Counted from the stretch's first letter, positions 33,908 through 43,279 are shown. The stretch is DNA of 64,000 bases from Streptomyces sp. NBRC 110611 (GCF_001590865.1 NZ_BBUY01000003.1:7846-71845), one strand, 5' to 3'. Program-made: numbers and translations. The notes: generated from the letters alone by a model not told the origin.

Positions 33908-34258
33908 GCGAAATGCGAAACCTTCCGGAGTCTCGGCACGCGCCCAAACTCCGTGTGTTTCACAACGACCGCCTCAATGCGGTCCGGCCACGGCAAGGGA
34001 GAGTACGCGCCACGCGGCGCGCTTCTTCATGGCGCCGGGCAAATGGGATCAAACGATCTACCACCATACTCACTCAGCCCCCCGACTGGCAAATGGCCTT
34101 CCGGGCCCCCGCCTGCCGCCCTCTTGATCGCAGGGGTGTCGTACGGGCCGCACGGGCCGCACGGGCCGCACGTACGGGTCCGTACGAACCGCCTACGGGT
34201 CCGTCCGCGAACCCGTACGCGAACCCGTACGCGAACCCAGCACACCCCTGCGGCGCCC
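33908..34258. other. intergenic region with 9- and 12-bp repeats
   Basis: About 350 bases between the lipoprotein stop and the helicase start. 34143-34169 has three ACGGGCCGC units. 34207-34238 has GCGAACCCGTAC repeated 2.7 times. The helicase promoter should lie about 33930-34090, where GC is lower. No gene is seen. Confidence 0.55.
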
Positions 34259-34966
34259 TCACGCCCCGAACTCGTCGCCCGGATCGTCTTGATCGCCGTA
34301 GGTGAACATCGGCGAGGCGGGGGACGGGCCGGAGGCGTGGGTGCTCGGCGGGGGCGGTTCGGGGCTGCTCGGCGGCGGGGTCGGCTCCGCACTGGGCGCG
34401 TCGGGGGTGGGCGAGGCGGGCGGGGTGGACGGCCGGTGAGTGCGGGACGGTGTGGGTTCCGGCGTCCCGGGGCTGCCGCTGTGGCCGTCCGGCTCGTCGT
34501 GGCCGTCCGAGCCGCCATGGCCACCGCTCGCGCCGGGCTCCGGGCCGGAAGGCTGCACCGAACGGGACGGCGTACCGGGCGACGCGGACGGGGTACGCGT
34601 CGCCGCCGAGGACGGCTCGCCCGCCTTCCTGCCGCCGGCCGGCCGCGCCTCGGCGTCGCGCACCGTCCGCCGCGGGCCGTCGCCCCGGCCGTCCGGGGTC
34701 ACACCAGGGCCGGGCTCGGCGTCCTTGCCGTCCTGCTGCGTGGCACTGCCGGACGGCTTCGGCCGGGGCGCTTCGCTGACGCTCAGGCAGCCGGCCAGGG
34801 ACGCGGCCAGCGCGGAGACGGTCATGGCGGCGACGGCGGCCCGGGTGAGCGCGCCCCTCCCCGGCGGTGACGGCGACGAGGCGGCGCGGCCCCGGGCAGG
34901 GGCGGGGGCGGGGGCAGCGGCACTGGGCGGTTTCGGGGATGTGTGACGGCAGGGGCTCGGGCGCAC
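34259..34966 (-). CDS. Pro/Ser-rich putative lipoprotein
   Basis: This 235-residue protein has a basic, Pro-rich lead (1-40), a short hydrophobic segment and lipobox LAGC with Cys at about 60 (SALAASLAGC). A low-complexity extracellular region of Pro, Ser, Gly and Asp follows, ending FTYGDQDDPGDEFGA. No catalytic domain is present. It is probably surface-exposed and flexible. GTG 34966 has GGAGG 7 bases upstream, which is the best start; the frame stays open to 35116. The unusually long n-region before the lipobox is a caveat for lipoprotein assignment. Confidence 0.6.
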   Translation of the reverse strand: MRPSPCRHTSPKPPSAAAPAPAPARGRAASSPSPPGRGALTRAAVAAMTVSALAASLAGCLSVSEAPRPKPSGSATQQDGKDAEPGPGVTPDGRGDGPRRTVRDAEARPAGGRKAGEPSSAATRTPSASPGTPSRSVQPSGPEPGASGGHGGSDGHDEPDGHSGSPGTPEPTPSRTHRPSTPPASPTPDAPSAEPTPPPSSPEPPPPSTHASGPSPASPMFTYGDQDDPGDEFGA

Positions 34967-35161
34967 GGCGGGACCTCCGGATCCGGAGCGCAGGGACGGC
35001 GGCACGGACTCCCTGCCCAACTCCCGCTCCCCGCCCGAGGACACGCGCACCGCCGGGCCGATCCCGCACCGCGGGCCCCACGGACACCTGCGCCCGGCCA
35101 CGGACGCCACCGGCACCTGCGCCCAGCCGCGAACCGATACCCGGCTGGTACCCGGCAGGGT

Positions 35162-35515
35162 TCACCCATAGCCCAGTGCGTGCAACCGCTCGTCATCGAT
35201 CCCGAAGTGATGCGCCACTTCATGAACGACGGTCACTTCCGTCTCCGCGACCACGTCTTCGCGGGTCTCGCACATCCGCAGCGTCGGCCCCCGGTAGATG
35301 GTGATCCGGTCCGGCAGTACACCGGCGTACCACTCCCCCCGGTCGGTCAGCGGTGTCCCCTCGTACAACCCGAGCAGCTCGGGGTCGGCGGCCGGAGGCT
35401 CGTCCTCCACGAACACCGCCACGTTGTCCATCAGCCGGGCCAGCTCCGGCGGGATCCGGTCCAGCGCCTCGGCGACCAGTTCCTCGAACTCCTCGCGCGT
35501 CATTTCCAGCACCAC
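35162..35515 (-). CDS. small zincin-like metallopeptidase family protein
   Basis: This 117-residue protein is of the minimal zincin family. It contains the zinc site VVHEVAHHFGIDDERLH (HExxH with a downstream Asp) and the conserved YAGVLPDRITIYRGP and LLGLYEGTPL blocks. Homologues begin VLEMTREEFEELVAEALD, which favours GTG 35515 (GGAG 6 bases upstream). The ORF runs to 35686, but that would overlap the divergent gene at 35605. Substrate unknown. It stands divergent to the metallophosphoesterase gene. Confidence 0.85.
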   Translation of the reverse strand: MVLEMTREEFEELVAEALDRIPPELARLMDNVAVFVEDEPPAADPELLGLYEGTPLTDRGEWYAGVLPDRITIYRGPTLRMCETREDVVAETEVTVVHEVAHHFGIDDERLHALGYG

Positions 35516-35604
35516 ACCATTCTCCGCCAAGGCAGCCGCCGGCTCTCCGTCAACGGAGCCGACGTCCTGCGTAACGACCATCAGGCGGGGCATATGGGAT
35601 CCAT

Positions 35605-37236
35605 ATGGGACCAATGGCCCGCGGCGCGCGCTCCCGGAGACAACGGAAACGACAGAGCCTCTCCCCACACCCTGGCGACCTCCCACGCCCGGGCAACCTC
35701 CTGACCCCTGGCAGCGACATCCCGCACCACCCCGTGCGCTCCGCTCTCGGGCTGGCGGCCGTCGCCGTCCTCGGCGCCTGGCTGGGGCTGCTCCTCATCG
35801 GCACCGTCCGTACACCGGTCGGCCCGATGGATACCACCATGGCGCTCCGGCCCTCGCTGACCGGCGGCACCCGCATCACCGTGCCGCCACTCGGCGACCT
35901 GGAGCTGAGCAGCCACTCCGCGCCCGTACGGCTCCAGGTGGACGTCGACCGGCTGGACCCGGTCCGCTCCCAGGCGCTGGTCGACCACCCCGAACGGTTC
36001 GCCGGCCTCCAGGCCGAGGTCACCCATGACATCACCCGCGGCGCCCTGGGACTGGCGCTGCACTCCTGCGTCGCCGTGGCGTCCGGCGCCGTCGCGCTGG
36101 GCCTGGTCGTCCACCGCCGCCCGCGTCGCGCACTGGCCGCCGGCGGCCTGGCGCTCAGCCTGCTCGCCACCTCCGCGGGCGCCGCGTACGCCACCTGGAA
36201 CCCCCAGTCGGTCCTGGAGCCGAAGTTCTCCGGGCTGCTCTCCTCCGCCCCGTCCGTGGTCGGCACAGCCCGCGCCATCGTCAGCGAATTCGACGTCTAC
36301 CAAAAGGAGTTGGCGCGCCTGGTCACCAACGTCACCAAGCTCTACGACGCCACCTCGACGCTGCCCGCGTACCGGCCCGACCCCACCACCATCCGCGTCC
36401 TGCACGTCTCCGACATCCACCTCAACCCGGCCGCCTGGCGGATCATCGCCTCCCTGGTGAAGCAGTACCGGATCAACGTGATCGTCGACACCGGCGACAC
36501 CATGGACCACGGCTCGGCCGCCGAGAACCACTTCCTGGATCCGGTATCCACCCTCGGCGCGCCGTACGTGTGGGTACGCGGCAACCACGACTCGCGCACC
36601 ACGCAGAAGTACCTGGCCGGCCGCGACAACGTCACCGTCCTCGACAACGGCGAGGTCACCGGGATCGCCGGCCTGCGCATCGCCGGCGTCGGCGACCCGC
36701 AGTTCACCCCGGACCGGTCCGTCGTACCGGCCGGCGACCCCGCGGAGCGCACCGCCGGCGGCCGGCTCGCCGACGCGCTCCGCACCGAGCGGCTCGCCGG
36801 CCGGCCCGCCGACCTCGCGCTGTCCCACAATCCCGCCGCCGTGACGGAGGCGGACGGCCTGGTCCCGCTGGCGCTGGCGGGCCATCTCCACCACCGCGAG
36901 AACAGCACGCTCCCCCGGGGTACCCGGCTGATGGTCCAGGGCTCCACGGGCGGCGGCGGGCTGCGCGCGGTGCAGAACAAGAAGCCCGAGCCGGTGCAGG
37001 CGTCGGTGCTCTATCTGGGCCGGCGCACCAAACAGCTGCAGGCGTGGGACGAGATCACCCTCGGCGGACTGGGGCTGGCCCGCGCGGAGGTCAGCCGCCA
37101 CCTGCCCCACGCGAGCCGGCCCGGCGCCACGCCGACACCCACCCCGACGCCGACACCGGCCGGTCCGCCTCACTCGTCCGGCCCAGCGGTCCGGCCCTCG
37201 TCCGGTGCAGAGCCCCGGCCCCCGTCCGGCCACTGA
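35605..37236 (+). CDS. membrane-anchored metallophosphoesterase
   Basis: This 543-residue protein has an N-terminal membrane helix (LGLAAVAVLGAWLGLLLIG, about 48-66) and further helices near 150-200. The C-terminal calcineurin-like phosphoesterase domain has LHVSDIHLN, DTGDTMDHG, VRGNHDSR, LSHNPAA and LAGHLHHRE, all the metal ligands of the family. The short tail is TPTPTPTPTP-rich. It is likely an extracytoplasmic phosphatase or phosphodiesterase anchored in the membrane; the substrate is unknown. ATG 35605 was used because it starts the ORF; ATG 35614 is equally possible, as neither has a clear ribosome-binding site. It ends 165 bases before a tRNA cluster. Confidence 0.88.
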   Translation: MGPMARGARSRRQRKRQSLSPHPGDLPRPGNLLTPGSDIPHHPVRSALGLAAVAVLGAWLGLLLIGTVRTPVGPMDTTMALRPSLTGGTRITVPPLGDLELSSHSAPVRLQVDVDRLDPVRSQALVDHPERFAGLQAEVTHDITRGALGLALHSCVAVASGAVALGLVVHRRPRRALAAGGLALSLLATSAGAAYATWNPQSVLEPKFSGLLSSAPSVVGTARAIVSEFDVYQKELARLVTNVTKLYDATSTLPAYRPDPTTIRVLHVSDIHLNPAAWRIIASLVKQYRINVIVDTGDTMDHGSAAENHFLDPVSTLGAPYVWVRGNHDSRTTQKYLAGRDNVTVLDNGEVTGIAGLRIAGVGDPQFTPDRSVVPAGDPAERTAGGRLADALRTERLAGRPADLALSHNPAAVTEADGLVPLALAGHLHHRENSTLPRGTRLMVQGSTGGGGLRAVQNKKPEPVQASVLYLGRRTKQLQAWDEITLGGLGLARAEVSRHLPHASRPGATPTPTPTPTPAGPPHSSGPAVRPSSGAEPRPPSGH

Positions 37237-37400
37237 ACCGGCCACCGCCCCAACTTCCGGCCCGCCCCCGGCGCCCGTTCCCGCCCGTCCGGAAGCGCTT
37301 TCCACGGGCCCCGGGTAAACCGTTTTGGCGAACGGTCCTCCCATCCCATATGCTTCTCACGTCCCCGACGGCGCCGGTAACGACGCCAAGGTGGCCACCA

Positions 37401-37473
37401 GCCCTCATCGTCTAGTGGCCCAGGACGCCGCCCTTTCAAGGCGGTAGCACGGGTTCGAATCCCGTTGGGGGCA
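37401..37473 (+). tRNA. tRNA-Glu (anticodon TTC)
   Basis: It starts GCCCTCATCGTCTAGTGG, has anticodon loop CTTTCAA between CCGCC and GGCGG, and T arm CGGGTTCGAATCCCG. It is the first of three closely spaced tRNA genes. Confidence 0.97.
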
Positions 37474-37521
37474 CGCAACACCCTGTGCGAGACTGGTGCA
37501 CGCCGCTCTCGCGCAAAGCAA

Positions 37522-37596
37522 GGTCCTGTGGAGCAGTTTGGAGTGCTCGCCACCCTGTCAAGGTGGAGGCCGCGGGTTCAAATCCCGTCAGGACCG
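37522..37596 (+). tRNA. tRNA-Asp (anticodon GTC), copy 1
   Basis: Acceptor GGTCCTG/CAGGACC; anticodon loop CTGTCAA; T arm CGGGTTCAAATCCCG. It is identical to the copy at 42117. Confidence 0.97.
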
Positions 37597-37600
37597 CTGC

Positions 37601-37674
37601 GGCTGGGTAGCTCAGTTGGTACGAGCGTCCGCCTGAAAAGCGGAAGGTCGCCGGTTCGACCCCGGCCCCAGCCA
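37601..37674 (+). tRNA. tRNA-Phe (anticodon GAA)
   Basis: Acceptor GGCTGGG/CCCAGCC; anticodon loop CTGAAAA; only four bases after the tRNA-Asp gene, so a shared transcript is certain. Confidence 0.97.
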
Positions 37675-37687
37675 CACCTCTTGCCGC

Positions 37688-37716
37688 AAGGCCCCGGTTC
37701 CTGGAACCGGGGCCTT
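37688..37716 (+). terminator. tRNA operon terminator
   Basis: AAGGCCCCGGTTC pairs with GAACCGGGGCCTT, 14 bases after the tRNA-Phe gene. Confidence 0.85.
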
Positions 37717-37880
37717 CTGCGTCTGCGTACGCACAGCGCGGGGACGTCCGGCGCCATGCCCGGCGCCATGTCCGACACTGCGGTCGGCATCGCGGTCGGC
37801 ACCGCGGTCGGCACCCCCGCGCGGCCGCCCGGGCAAATGGTTCGCCAGTCATTCACCCGAGGTGCGATCCTGGGGGACGT

Positions 37881-40800
37881 ATGTCCAGTCAGCCTGCCCC
37901 CGCCCCGCCCGACGGCGCCGCCCCCGCCCTGCCCGGCCTGCTCACGCGCCTGCCCGAGCTGATGCTGCGCGACCAGCAGCGGCTGGGACGCCGGCTCGAC
38001 GGCGTACGCCGGATCCGGAAGCCCGAGGCGCGGGCGGCCGTGCTCGCCGAAATCGCCGCGGAGGTCGAGCAGGCGGAGCTGCGCGTGGCGGGCCGCCGCG
38101 CCGCCGTACCCGAGATCCGCTACCCCGAGGCGCTGCCGGTCAGCCAGAAGAAGGACGAGATCCTCGAGGCGATCCGCGACCACCAGGTCGTGATCGTCGC
38201 CGGTGAGACGGGTTCCGGTAAGACCACGCAGATCCCGAAGATCTGTCTGGAGCTGGGACGGGGCGTCCGGGGCCTGATCGGGCACACCCAGCCGCGCCGG
38301 ATCGCCGCCCGTACGGTCGCGGAGCGGGTCGCCGAGGAGCTGCGCACCCCGCTCGGCGAGTCCGTCGGCTGGAAGGTCCGCTTCACCGACCAGGTGAGCC
38401 CGGACACCCATATCAAGCTGATGACGGACGGCATCCTGCTCTCCGAGATCCAGACGGACCGCGAGCTGCGCCAGTACGACACGATCATCATCGACGAGGC
38501 GCACGAGCGCAGCCTCAACATCGACTTCATCCTCGGCTATCTGGCGCAGCTGCTGCCGCGCCGCCCCGACCTCAAGGTCGTCATCACGTCGGCGACGATC
38601 GACCCGGAGCGGTTCGCCCGGCACTTCGGCGGCTTCGCCACCGTGGACCGTACGCAGGACGGCAGCGGCGACGGCGAGGGCGACGGCGCGTCGAGGGCGG
38701 CAAGCGCGCCGATCATCGAGGTCAGCGGGCGGACGTACCCCGTCGAGGTGCGCTATCGGCCGCTCCTGGAGGAGGGCGGCGAGGCCGCGACTCTTCTGGA
38801 GGGCGACCGGGACCAGATCACCGCCATCTGCGACGCGGTCGGTGAACTGCAGGCCGAGGGGCCGGGCGACATCCTGGTCTTCCTCTCCGGCGAGCGCGAG
38901 ATCCGGGATACCGCCGACGCGCTCAACAAGCAGCAGCTCAGGGACACCGAGGTGCTGCCGCTGTACGCCCGGCTGTCGCACGCCGAGCAGCACCGGGTCT
39001 TCCAGCGGCACACCGGCCGGCGGATCGTCCTGGCGACCAACGTGGCCGAGACGTCGCTGACCGTCCCCGGCATCCGGTACGTGATCGACACCGGTATGGC
39101 GCGCATCTCGCGCTACAGCTACCGCACCAAGGTGCAGCGGCTGCCGATCGAGCCGATCAGCCAGGCCAGTGCCAATCAGCGCAAGGGCCGGTGCGGCCGC
39201 CTCAGCGACGGCATCTGCATCCGGCTGTATTCGGAGGACGACTTCCTCAGCCGTCCGGAGTTCACGGACGCGGAGATCCTCCGTACGAACCTCGCCTCCG
39301 TCATCCTCCAGATGACCGCGGCCGGGCTCGGCGACATCGAGAAGTTCCCCTTCATCGACCCGCCGGACCGGCGCAACATCAAGGACGGCGTACAGCTCCT
39401 GGAGGAGCTGGGGGCGCTCGATCCGAAGCAGAAAGATCCGAAGAAGCGGCTCACACAGGTCGGGCGGAAGCTGTCGCAGCTGCCGGTGGACCCGCGGCTG
39501 GCGCGGATGGTGCTGGAGGCGGACCGCAACGGCTGTGTCCGCGAGGTCATGGTCATCGCGGCGGCGCTGTCCATCCAGGACCCGCGCGAGCGGCCGGCCG
39601 ACAAGCAGCAGCAGGCCGATCAGCAGCACGCCCGCTTCAAGGACGAGACCTCCGACTTCCTCGCGTTCCTGAATCTGTGGCGCTATATCCGCGAACGGCA
39701 GAAGGAGCTGTCCTCGTCGGCGTTCCGCCGGATGTGCCGGAGCGAGTTCCTCAACTATCTCCGGATACGTGAGTGGCAGGACATCTACTCCCAGCTGCGT
39801 ACGGTCGCCAAGTCCATGGGGATCCACCTCTCCGAGGACGACGCGGCGCCGGACCATATTCACACCGCCCTGCTTTCGGGTTTGCTTTCGCACATTGGCC
39901 TGAAGGACACCGAGGCCAAGAACGAATACGTGGGCGCGCGCAGCGCCAAATTCGCGGTCTTCCCCGGCTCGGCGCTCTTCAAGAAGCCGCCGCGCTGGGT
40001 GATGTCGGCGGAGCTGGTCGAGACGTCCCGCCTGTGGGCGCGGGTGAACGCGCGGATCGAACCCGAGTGGATCGAGCCGCTCGCCGGTCACCTGGTCAAA
40101 CGCAACTACAGCGAGCCGCACTGGGAACAGAAGATGGCCGCGGTGATGGCGTACGAGCGGGTCACGCTCTACGGCGTGCCGGTCGTCGCCCAGCGCAAGG
40201 TGAACTACGGCCGGATCGATCCGGAGACCTCGCGCGACCTGTTCATCCGGCACGCCCTGGTCGAGGGCGACTGGCGCACCCACCACCAGTTCTTCCATGA
40301 CAACCGCAAACTGCTCGGCGAGGTCGAGGAGTTGGAGCACCGCGCCCGGCGCCGCGACATTCTCGTCGACGACGAGACGCTCTTCGACTTCTACGACCAG
40401 CGCATCCCGGCGGAGGTGGTCTCCGGGGCGCACTTCGACTCCTGGTGGAAGACGAAACGCCGGGACGAGCCGGAGCTGCTGAATTTCGAGCACTCCATGC
40501 TCATCAACGAATCCGCGGAGGCCGTCACCAAGGACGACTACCCGGATTCCTGGCGCCAGGGAAAGCTGAAGTTCAAGGTCACCTACCAGTTCGAGCCGGG
40601 CGCGGACGCGGACGGCGTGACCGTCCACATCCCCCTCCAGGTGCTCAACCAGGTCTCCTCGGAGGGCTTCGACTGGCAGATCCCGGGTCTGCGGGAGCAG
40701 CTGGTGACGGAGCTGATCCGGTCCCTGCCGAAGCCGATCCGGCGCAACTACGTCCCGGCGCCCAACTTCGCCGCCCGCTTCCTGGACTCCACCGTTCCGC

Positions 40801-41975
40801 TCCAGGGCTCCCTGACGGCGTCCCTGGCCGCGGGGCTGCAGCGGATGGTGGGCGTGCCCGTCGAGGCCGCCGACTTCGACGCCGGCAGGATCCCCGACCA
40901 CCTCAAGATCACCTTCCGGGTGGTCGACGAGCGGCGCCGCAAGCTCGCCGAGGCCAAGGACCTGGAGGCGCTCCGGCTGAAGCTCAAGCCGAAGACCCGG
41001 GCCGCCATCTCCAAGGCCTTCGAGCAGGCCGCCGAGCGGCCCGCCAGGGACCGCAGGGGCGGCCAGGGGGCCACGGGCGGCGGACCGGCGCTGGCCGGCC
41101 TGGAGCAGCGGACCGGGCTGACGTCGTGGACGATCGGCGGCCTGCCGCGCACGTTCGAGACCCGGCGGGCGGGCCAGCCGCTCAAGGCGTATCCGGCGCT
41201 GGTCGACGAGGGCGACAGCGTCGCGGTCCGGCTCTTCGACACCGAGGCCGAGCAGCTGACCGCGATGTGGGCGGGCACCCGCCGCCTCATCCTGCTCAAC
41301 ATCCCCACCAACCCCGCCAAGTTCGCCCAGGGCAAGCTCAGCAACCAGCAGAAGCTCGCGCTGTCCCGTAATCCGCACGGCTCGATCGCGGCGCTCTTCG
41401 AGGACTGTGTGACCGCCGCGGCCGACCGCCTGATCGCGGCACGGGGCGGCCCGGCGTGGGACGAGGAGTCCTTCCGGAAGCTGTTCGACGCGGTCCGGGC
41501 CGACCTCGTGGACGTCACCCTGCGGACCATCCAGCAGGTCCAGGAGGTGCTGGCGGCCTGGCAGGCGTGCGAGCGCCGGCTGAAGGCGACCACGTTCCCC
41601 TCGCTGCTGCCGTCGCTCGCCGACGTCAAGGAGCAGCTGGCGGCACTGATCAAGCCGGGCTTCGTCACCGCGCACGGCGCCAAGCGGCTGCCGGACCTGA
41701 TGCGCTACCTGGTCGCCGCCGACCGCCGGCTGCAGCAGCTGCCCACCCACGCCGAACGGGACCGCACCCGTATGGCGAAGGTGAAGGAGATGCAGGACGA
41801 ATACGCCTGGCTGCTGGAGCAGTTCCCGCCCGGCCGCCCGGTGCCGGCCGCGGCCCTGGAGATCCGCTGGATGATCGAGGAACTCCGGGTGAGCTACTTC
41901 GCGCACGCGCTGGGGACCGCGTATCCGGTCTCCGACAAGCGGATCGTCAAGGCCGTGGACGCGGCCGCGCCCTGA
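37881..41975 (+). CDS. hrpA: DEAH-box ATP-dependent RNA helicase HrpA
   Basis: This 1,364-residue protein has the DEAH helicase core near residues 90-500: GETGSGKTTQIPKICLE (motif I), TQPRRIAART (Ia), IIIDEAHERS (II), TSATIDPERF (III), FLSGEREI (IV), TNVAETSLTVPGI (V) and ISQASANQRKGRCGR (VI). Helicase-associated, OB-fold and the long C-terminal HrpA region of unknown function follow (DUF3418-type). The length fits bacterial HrpA, which rescues stalled ribosomes and unwinds mRNA. ATG 37881 has GGGGGA nearby. It sits between two identical tRNA-Asp genes, possibly maintained by recombination. Confidence 0.97.
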   Translation: MSSQPAPAPPDGAAPALPGLLTRLPELMLRDQQRLGRRLDGVRRIRKPEARAAVLAEIAAEVEQAELRVAGRRAAVPEIRYPEALPVSQKKDEILEAIRDHQVVIVAGETGSGKTTQIPKICLELGRGVRGLIGHTQPRRIAARTVAERVAEELRTPLGESVGWKVRFTDQVSPDTHIKLMTDGILLSEIQTDRELRQYDTIIIDEAHERSLNIDFILGYLAQLLPRRPDLKVVITSATIDPERFARHFGGFATVDRTQDGSGDGEGDGASRAASAPIIEVSGRTYPVEVRYRPLLEEGGEAATLLEGDRDQITAICDAVGELQAEGPGDILVFLSGEREIRDTADALNKQQLRDTEVLPLYARLSHAEQHRVFQRHTGRRIVLATNVAETSLTVPGIRYVIDTGMARISRYSYRTKVQRLPIEPISQASANQRKGRCGRLSDGICIRLYSEDDFLSRPEFTDAEILRTNLASVILQMTAAGLGDIEKFPFIDPPDRRNIKDGVQLLEELGALDPKQKDPKKRLTQVGRKLSQLPVDPRLARMVLEADRNGCVREVMVIAAALSIQDPRERPADKQQQADQQHARFKDETSDFLAFLNLWRYIRERQKELSSSAFRRMCRSEFLNYLRIREWQDIYSQLRTVAKSMGIHLSEDDAAPDHIHTALLSGLLSHIGLKDTEAKNEYVGARSAKFAVFPGSALFKKPPRWVMSAELVETSRLWARVNARIEPEWIEPLAGHLVKRNYSEPHWEQKMAAVMAYERVTLYGVPVVAQRKVNYGRIDPETSRDLFIRHALVEGDWRTHHQFFHDNRKLLGEVEELEHRARRRDILVDDETLFDFYDQRIPAEVVSGAHFDSWWKTKRRDEPELLNFEHSMLINESAEAVTKDDYPDSWRQGKLKFKVTYQFEPGADADGVTVHIPLQVLNQVSSEGFDWQIPGLREQLVTELIRSLPKPIRRNYVPAPNFAARFLDSTVPLQGSLTASLAAGLQRMVGVPVEAADFDAGRIPDHLKITFRVVDERRRKLAEAKDLEALRLKLKPKTRAAISKAFEQAAERPARDRRGGQGATGGGPALAGLEQRTGLTSWTIGGLPRTFETRRAGQPLKAYPALVDEGDSVAVRLFDTEAEQLTAMWAGTRRLILLNIPTNPAKFAQGKLSNQQKLALSRNPHGSIAALFEDCVTAAADRLIAARGGPAWDEESFRKLFDAVRADLVDVTLRTIQQVQEVLAAWQACERRLKATTFPSLLPSLADVKEQLAALIKPGFVTAHGAKRLPDLMRYLVAADRRLQQLPTHAERDRTRMAKVKEMQDEYAWLLEQFPPGRPVPAAALEIRWMIEELRVSYFAHALGTAYPVSDKRIVKAVDAAAP

Positions 41976-42116
41976 CCCGGGGGCCGCACCCGGCCCCGGG
42001 TCCCGGACCCCCGGTTGCCGCCTCCGGGCAGCTCCCCGGGATCGAGTTCGACCGCACCCCCTGACCTGCTGTACAGTCTTGCTTCGCAGCCCGCCGCAAG
42101 CGGACAGCACACACAA

Positions 42117-42191
42117 GGTCCTGTGGAGCAGTTTGGAGTGCTCGCCACCCTGTCAAGGTGGAGGCCGCGGGTTCAAATCCCGTCAGGACCG
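42117..42191 (+). tRNA. tRNA-Asp (anticodon GTC), copy 2
   Basis: Identical in all 75 bases to the copy at 37522, with a few identical flanking bases (CAA before, C after). It is followed by its own terminator. Confidence 0.97.
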
Positions 42192-42205
42192 CAACGCCCC
42201 GCAAC

Positions 42206-42246
42206 GGCCCGCATCCATTACGGATGCGGGCCAATTTTCTTTTTTG
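42206..42246 (+). terminator. Rho-independent terminator of tRNA-Asp copy 2
   Basis: GGCCCGCATCC pairs with GGATGCGGGCC, followed by AATTTTCTTTTTT. This is a rare canonical T-tract for such a GC-rich genome. Confidence 0.92.
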
Positions 42247-42306
42247 GTCCTCCTTCCTTTCCGGCTCTCCCGCCGTGGGGCTTCCTCGCCGTTCCGCTGC
42301 ACTTGG

Positions 42307-42660
42307 CTGACCTCCCACGTTTTTGGCTTTCCCGCCGTGGCGCCTGGCGGCGGGCTGTTTTCCGCTGCGCGGGGCTGTACGTCACGGGTGCGCCCCTCCG
42401 GACTGCCGTCCTGCGGTGCGCCCCCTCCCGTGGGGGGGATCTTGTGGGTGGGGGTGACCGTAATCCTGTATGTGTCCGCAGTGGACCACTCGCGTCCACC
42501 CCCACCGGCCGTCTTCTCCCCCCCTCACGGGAGGGGCCGCTCCGCAGGACGCCAGTCCGGAGGAGCGGACCCGCGCCCGACCCACCCACGCCCGCCGCAG
42601 GCGCAACGGCGAGAGCACGCACGGCGGGAAAGCCAAAAACGTGGGGGGATTGACGGCGCG
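42307..42660. repeat. long imperfect inverted repeat (dispersed element)
   Basis: Two arms of about 140 bases face each other. The left arm begins CCCACGTTTTTGGCTTTCCC (about 42318) and the right arm ends with its complement GGGAAAGCCAAAAACGTGGG (about 42627-42646). Further matches are CTCCGGACTGCCGTCCTGCG against CGCAGGACGCCAGTCCGGAG, and CCCCTCCCGTGGG against TCACGGGAGGGG. The loop (about 42450-42500) is unrelated. A half copy is at about 60195-60290. No ORF in it is credible. Confidence 0.75.
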
Positions 42661-42717
42661 CAGCGCCACCGGTAATCACATGGGAAGGCGCCATGCCGTT
42701 AACGGGGAGGCTGTGCG

Positions 42718-42927
42718 ATGACAACTGCGGTACGGCATGAGATCAAGGCGCTGCTGCGGGCGCATCTGTCGGCCGCCACGGGGTACCGCCACCTGACGCG
42801 GCACTGCCCGGTCTGCCATCAGTTGCTACGGCTCGCCATGGAGCCGTACACGGGGCCTGCCGGACCGCCGGCGCCCGCCCCCGTGCCTTCGTCCGCCGGC
42901 GGGGACAAAAGTCCTGCGGGTCGGTGA
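42718..42927 (+). CDS. small conserved protein, DUF6274-like
   Basis: This 69-residue protein reads MTTAVRHEIKALLRAHLSAA, followed by RHLTRHCPVCHQLLRLAME, with a C-x-x-C-H type pair and a His. The tail is Pro/Ser-rich. It resembles the short streptomycete family DUF6274 found beside bldC. ATG 42718 has GGAGG 7 bases upstream. Function unknown; the CPVCH motif could hold a metal. Confidence 0.75.
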   Translation: MTTAVRHEIKALLRAHLSAATGYRHLTRHCPVCHQLLRLAMEPYTGPAGPPAPAPVPSSAGGDKSPAGR

Positions 42928-43279
42928 CCAATGACGCCTGTGCGGCCCGCTGTGCGGTGACAGGCTGTGAGGTAAGGTCCGGGCCGCTGACAGGGAGTGT
43001 TCTTTACCCCAGGGGCCGTTCGGCCACAAGCGGCACACCATGTGATGGGTGTCACTGAACAAGTTGGGCGAGAAGGGGAACTTACCGCCCCCCTACAACC
43101 TGTCAATTTAATATGTGCAATTGCACCACCCTCTGGGCAGGCCCGGAAGTAGACCATGCAGTCTGTTCGCGGAGGGCCCCTCAGGGCGCCTGAAGGGGCC
43201 CTGAGGGCCGTCGGAGGCGGCAGTGGCGGCAGGTCGGCCCGAGCGCCGCGCGAGGCCGTGGAGCGGCCGCACGCAAAAA
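42928..43279. other. gap left of bldC with AT-rich palindrome
   Basis: No annotated-type gene is seen. 43085-43130 is AT-rich and includes the perfect 12-base palindrome GTGCAATTGCAC (43115-43126). 43176-43208 can form an imperfect GC hairpin (GGGCCCCTCAGGG / CCCTGAGGGCC). A plus-strand ORF 43156-43383 begins after it but has no ribosome-binding site and runs through the bldC terminator. Confidence 0.45.

Noticed and set aside
31442..34870. 1,142-residue plus-strand frame over the DEAD-box helicase
   Set aside because: Val/Thr/Ala repeat composition is the reverse reading of the RDD tail; no domain is recognised.
35516..35686. Longer start for the zincin gene
   Set aside because: It would overlap the divergent metallophosphoesterase start; conserved homology and GGAG both point to GTG 35515.
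37578..42116. 1,512-residue open frame antisense to hrpA
   Set aside because: It is the usual GC-rich shadow frame: low-complexity Arg/Leu/Asp composition, no ribosome-binding site, and it runs through four tRNA genes. hrpA on the other strand has all helicase motifs.
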